Shown: positions 6,716 through 8,993 of the stretch, piece after piece
How the letters are laid out: every line of letters starts with the position of its first letter
How positions within the stretch are numbered: the stretch's first letter is position 1
Assembly (NCBI GenBank): GCA_002380945.1
Contig: DFWO01000163.1
Coordinates: 12,115 to 21,107, forward strand
DNA length: 8,993 bases
From: Methylococcaceae bacterium UBA4132
Lineage (GTDB): Bacteria; Pseudomonadota; Gammaproteobacteria; Methylococcales; Methylomonadaceae
Direction: 5' to 3'
The notes under the pieces: model-generated
Seen by the model: the letters and a program-made list of their open reading frames with translations, nothing else
Databases searched by the model: none
Told to the model about the DNA's origin: nothing
Program-made: the position numbers and the translations under genes

Positions 6716-6770
6716 TTAACCTAAGTTCGACATAAAACTCTTTGAACTCATTGATAAATTTCAAATTACA

Positions 6771-6851
6771 GTCATTGCGGCATGGATTATAGATGGAGAG
6801 ACTTTAATACATCCATGTGTCCTAGATTCTGGCAATCCATGCCAGAATGAC
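6771..6851. repeat. Inner inverted repeat pair (GTCATTSYGGCATGGATT)
   Basis: GTCATTGCGGCATGGATT at 6771-6788 is repeated inverted at 6834-6851 (reverse complement GTCATTCTGGCATGGATT), differing at two of 18 positions, with 45 bp between. The wording (GTCATTC-GGCATGGATT) resembles dispersed REP-like palindromes commonly seen in intergenic DNA of proteobacteria; this resemblance is from memory. Confidence 0.7.
6826..6848. repeat. REP-like hairpin
   Basis: ATTCTGGCA (6826-6834) and TGCCAGAAT (6840-6848) form a perfect 9-bp stem with the 5-base loop ATCCA. It overlaps the right arm of the inner inverted pair. No T-run follows on either strand, so it is more likely a REP-type extragenic palindrome than a terminator, although it lies about 110 bp beyond the phoR stop and could limit read-through or mRNA decay. 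Confidence 0.6.
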
Positions 6852-6955
6852 GGTAGTACTTAGTTTCTTATGTCCAACTCAGGTAAGTTAGAGTCAATGC
6901 ACAATACTGCCATTGGCTTGCTGATCTACAAAACCGACTTTTGATTAAGAGCCGC

Positions 6956-8233
6956 TTAGTTACAGTTACAGATGCGTTTGATGGGAAAGTGACAACTAAA
7001 ACAACTGCCTTTGCCTAATTCGCTGGTGATAGTTAATTGAGCATCATGGCGCATTAAAACGTGTTTAACAATGGCTAAGCCTAAGCCTGTGCCGCTAACT
7101 TTTTTACGGCGTTTGACTTCGACACGGTAAAAGCGTTCGGTGACACGATTAATATCAGCTTTAGCGATACCTTCGCCTTGGTCTTCAACCGTAAGGTTAA
7201 TGCCGTCCTTATTTTTATACCACCGTACTTTAACGATAGACTCGTCAGGTGAGTATTTAAGCGCGTTACCGAGTAGATTAGTAAAGGCACTGCGTAGTTC
7301 TTGCTCGTCACCCATGATGTTACTGTCGGTATCCAAGGTCAGTTGAATGCGTTGAGTGGATACAGGATCGCCTTCTTGACAAATCTGGCTTAATAACTCA
7401 GGTATATGCACACAAACGGCTTTTTTCTGTTGGGATTCAAGACGGGTTAATAATAATAAATCATCCACTAAATGCTGCATCCGTTCAGTTTGTCCCTGCA
7501 TTTGATGAAAAGAAGCGGTTAATACCGCTGAATGTCCGTCATCCATATCTTGTAAGGTTTCCAGATAGCCTTTTAATACCGTTAAAGGAGTGCGTAGTTC
7601 ATGGGATACGTTGGCAACAAAATCTTTACGCATTCGCTCCATGATTTTTAGTTGCGTGACATCTTGTGCAATTAGCAAGCGTAGCCCTGCACCATAAGGC
7701 ACGATGCGGACGGATAGGGTAATCTGATGATTAACAGGCGACGGTACCATGACGGGTTCGGAATAATCGCCTGAACTGATATAACGAATAAATTCTGGAA
7801 AACGAACTAAATTAGGAATGCGTTGCCCTTTGTCGAGTTGCTTAAGCCCAAGCACATCTCTGGCTGCTTTATTTGTCCACTCAATTTCATCATTAACACC
7901 TAACACTACTGCCGCATCAGGCAGTGCCTCAGTCGATTGGCGAAACTGATCAATCATTTTACTAAGTTGTTTTTTACGCTTTTTGTTGTTCTTTTTAATG
8001 CGATAAACGTGATAATAAAGTTCTTCCCAAATGCCTGTCGATTTAGGATAAGTATTACGCGCCCCCGCACTTAACCATTTTTCAAAGCGGTTGACTTGAA
8101 TTACTTGGTAAATCAACATTCCGATAGTGAGCAATAAGTTCAATAGCAAAAATGTACCTGTTATCCAGCCAACAATGCTGACTAGGAGGTATAAAAATAG
8201 CGCGGTAAATAGTTCTTTTTGCCAAGCTGCCAT
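6956..8233 (-). CDS. phoR: Phosphate regulon sensor histidine kinase PhoR
   Basis: Membrane-bound kinase that phosphorylates PhoB when phosphate is scarce and dephosphorylates it when phosphate is plentiful, under control of the Pst transporter and PhoU. The 425-residue protein has two membrane segments at about 8-26 and 28-46 with almost no periplasmic loop, as in E. coli PhoR (431 residues). A basic linker (78-92) and a PAS domain (about 100-195, ending AQDVTQL) follow. The dimerisation domain has HELRTPL with the phospho-acceptor His211. The ATPase domain has the N box NLLGNALKYSP (319-329), G1 DQGEGI (351-356), the F box near RFYRVE (367-372) and G2 GTGLGLAI (381-388). The start is 3 bp past the phoB stop with no good ribosome site, so coupling to phoB is likely. 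The C-terminus is unusual in carrying four cysteines in its last 15 residues. Confidence 0.96.
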   Translation of the reverse strand: MAAWQKELFTALFLYLLVSIVGWITGTFLLLNLLLTIGMLIYQVIQVNRFEKWLSAGARNTYPKSTGIWEELYYHVYRIKKNNKKRKKQLSKMIDQFRQSTEALPDAAVVLGVNDEIEWTNKAARDVLGLKQLDKGQRIPNLVRFPEFIRYISSGDYSEPVMVPSPVNHQITLSVRIVPYGAGLRLLIAQDVTQLKIMERMRKDFVANVSHELRTPLTVLKGYLETLQDMDDGHSAVLTASFHQMQGQTERMQHLVDDLLLLTRLESQQKKAVCVHIPELLSQICQEGDPVSTQRIQLTLDTDSNIMGDEQELRSAFTNLLGNALKYSPDESIVKVRWYKNKDGINLTVEDQGEGIAKADINRVTERFYRVEVKRRKKVSGTGLGLAIVKHVLMRHDAQLTITSELGKGSCFSCHFPIKRICNCN

Positions 8234-8236
8234 AAT

Positions 8237-8929
8237 TTAATCTACTAGAGAGAATCTATAACCAAAACCGCGTACTGTTTGCACTAATTCTTCTCGGTTG
8301 TGTTCAGCTAAAATTTTTCTCAACCGACGAATATGAACATCAATAGTGCGTTCTTCAATGTAAACACTGCGTCCCCACACTTGATCTAACAGTTGGGAAC
8401 GACTATAGACTTTATCAGGATGGGTCATAAAAAAGTGCATTAAACGAAATTCAGTGGGGCTAACTTCAAGTTGATGATCGCCAACACTGAGTCGATGTTG
8501 TTCAATATCGAGGGTTAAATCACCTAGCACAATCGAGCTAGAACCTTGTAATTTGCCTGTTCTACGCAATACAGCACGAATACGCGCCACCAATTCCTTG
8601 GGCGAAAAGGGTTTGGTGACATAATCATCAGCACCAATTTCTAGCCCGCGCACTTTATCTTCTTCTTCACCGCGTGCGGTCAGTAAAATAATCGCGATGT
8701 CTCGATATATCGCTTCTTTTTTTAAGCGACGCGCCCATTCAACACCACTAAGACCAGGTAACATCCAATCCAGTAGAATTAAATCAGGCAATTCTTCTTC
8801 TAAGGCTTTTTGTGCTTCTTGCGCGTCTGCCGCTGCAATGGGTGAAAAACCAGCTTGTTCAAGTACCATGATTAACATAGCTCGAATAGCGTCTTCGTCT
8901 TCAACAACGAGAATATTACAATGAGTCAT
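8237..8929 (-). CDS. phoB: Phosphate regulon response regulator PhoB
   Basis: OmpR-family transcription factor that binds Pho boxes when phosphorylated and activates phosphate-scavenging genes. It has 230 residues, the standard length. The receiver domain (about 4-122) has the acidic pair Glu10/Asp11, phospho-acceptor Asp54 in LLDWMLPG, Thr84 in LLTARGEEED and Lys106 in VTKPFSPKEL; these blocks are almost word-for-word those of E. coli PhoB. The winged-helix DNA-binding domain (about 132-228) has SPTEFRLM, the recognition-helix region EERTIDVHIRRLR and the terminal VRGFGYRF. The ATG at 8929 (minus strand) gives the canonical N-terminus, though the ribosome site before it is weak. It is the first gene of a phoB-phoR operon and is preceded by its own Pho box, which implies autoregulation. 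Confidence 0.97.
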   Translation of the reverse strand: MTHCNILVVEDEDAIRAMLIMVLEQAGFSPIAAADAQEAQKALEEELPDLILLDWMLPGLSGVEWARRLKKEAIYRDIAIILLTARGEEEDKVRGLEIGADDYVTKPFSPKELVARIRAVLRRTGKLQGSSSIVLGDLTLDIEQHRLSVGDHQLEVSPTEFRLMHFFMTHPDKVYSRSQLLDQVWGRSVYIEERTIDVHIRRLRKILAEHNREELVQTVRGFGYRFSLVD

Positions 8930-8958
8930 AATTTGATGAGGATGAGCTTAAATGCAGT

Positions 8959-8964
8959 ATTGTA
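8959..8964 (-). promoter_or_regulatory. -10 element of the phoB promoter
   Basis: On the minus strand TACAAT (five of six consensus positions), preceded by TGC (an extended -10), lies 11 bp downstream of the Pho box. PhoB-activated promoters typically place the Pho box about this far from the -10, in place of a -35. The expected start of transcription is near 8952, leaving a leader of about 23 bases before the phoB ATG. Confidence 0.65.
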
Positions 8965-8974
8965 GCAAGCTACA
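8961..8974. repeat. Perfect short dyad between Pho box and -10 of phoB
   Basis: TGTAGC (8961-8966) and GCTACA (8969-8974) are perfect inverted hexamers around a central AA. The dyad overlaps most of the -10 and fills the space up to the Pho box, a position where a bound repressor would block transcription. It may also be chance. Confidence 0.4.
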
Positions 8975-8975
8975 T

Positions 8976-8993
8976 ATTACCCTTTTATGACAA
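8976..8993 (-). promoter_or_regulatory. Pho box of the phoB-phoR operon
   Basis: Reading on the minus strand, the last 18 bases are TTGTCAT-AAAA-GGGTAAT. Against the consensus CTGTCAT-A/T-rich-CTGTCAT, the first 7-mer matches six of seven and the second four of seven, with the required 4-bp A-rich spacer. It lies 46 bp upstream of the phoB start and 11 bp from the -10. The box ends at the window edge, so any upstream second box cannot be seen. Confidence 0.75.

Larger units (their letters stand above)
6713..6892. repeat. Nested palindromic MITE-like element
   Basis: Outer arms at about 6713-6739 and 6860-6890 are imperfect inverted repeats sharing AGTTSGACATAA and flanking positions (roughly 21 of 27 by hand, with small gaps). 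Within them a second inverted pair lies at 6771-6788 and 6834-6851 (16 of 18 matching). There is no coding capacity. A non-autonomous element with terminal inverted repeats inserted in or beside the IS1 remnant is the simplest reading. No target duplication was seen. The remaining 6893-6955 shows nothing recognisable. Confidence 0.5.

Noticed and set aside
6989..7003. CxxCH heme-binding motif (CFSCH) in PhoR
   Set aside because: It lies in the cytoplasmic ATPase end of a kinase, where c-type heme attachment does not occur; it is treated as a chance motif.
1..8993. A novel defence, toxin-antitoxin or CRISPR system
   Set aside because: All intact genes belong to well-known housekeeping families, no spaced repeats or paired small genes were found, and the only gene-poor accessory stretch contains mobile-element debris.

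Overview
The window looks like ordinary gammaproteobacterial chromosome, moderately AT-rich by eye. The evidence is a petABC-sspA-sspB gene order, which is familiar in gammaproteobacteria; an SspB with an LRVVK ClpX-binding tail; and a PhoB/PhoR pair of the enterobacterial/pseudomonad type. The bc1 complex implies an electron-transport chain feeding cytochrome c. A low-GC aquatic gammaproteobacterium, possibly in or near Thiotrichales, would fit, but that placement is an impression and not demonstrated.

Layout, left to right. The 3' part of mnmE (tRNA-modifying GTPase) runs in from the left edge and ends at 834. It is followed by a good intrinsic terminator (900-936) and about 390 bp without a gene that holds a palindrome and a probable promoter. 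Next come petA-petB-petC (1223-3958, Rieske protein, cytochrome b, cytochrome c1), tightly coupled by a 4-bp overlap and a 1-bp gap. A hairpin and an extended -10 promoter separate them from sspA-sspB (4096-5108, also a 4-bp overlap). ackA (acetate kinase) follows at 5179-6354, apparently alone. On the minus strand at the right end lies phoB-phoR (8929 down to 6956), with a well-formed Pho box promoter in the last bases of the window.

The roughly 600-bp gap between ackA and phoR (6355-6955) is the accessory part. It holds a hexanucleotide microsatellite, the wreck of the C-terminal half of an IS1-family transposase (several stops, at least one frameshift, catalytic-region aspartate lost), and a nested palindromic MITE/REP-like element that begins where the transposase similarity fades. 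No intact mobile element, CRISPR array, RNA gene or defence system is visible, and I did not find a convincing undescribed system. The best candidates for a second look are this decayed element cluster, an unusual C-terminal extension on cytochrome b, a KR-type Tat motif in the Rieske protein, and a dyad inserted between the Pho box and the -10 of phoB.

Functionally the genes are independent housekeeping modules: wobble-uridine tRNA modification (mnmE), quinol oxidation (petABC), stress and starvation adaptation plus ClpXP substrate delivery (sspAB), acetyl-phosphate/acetate metabolism (ackA), and phosphate-starvation signalling (phoBR).
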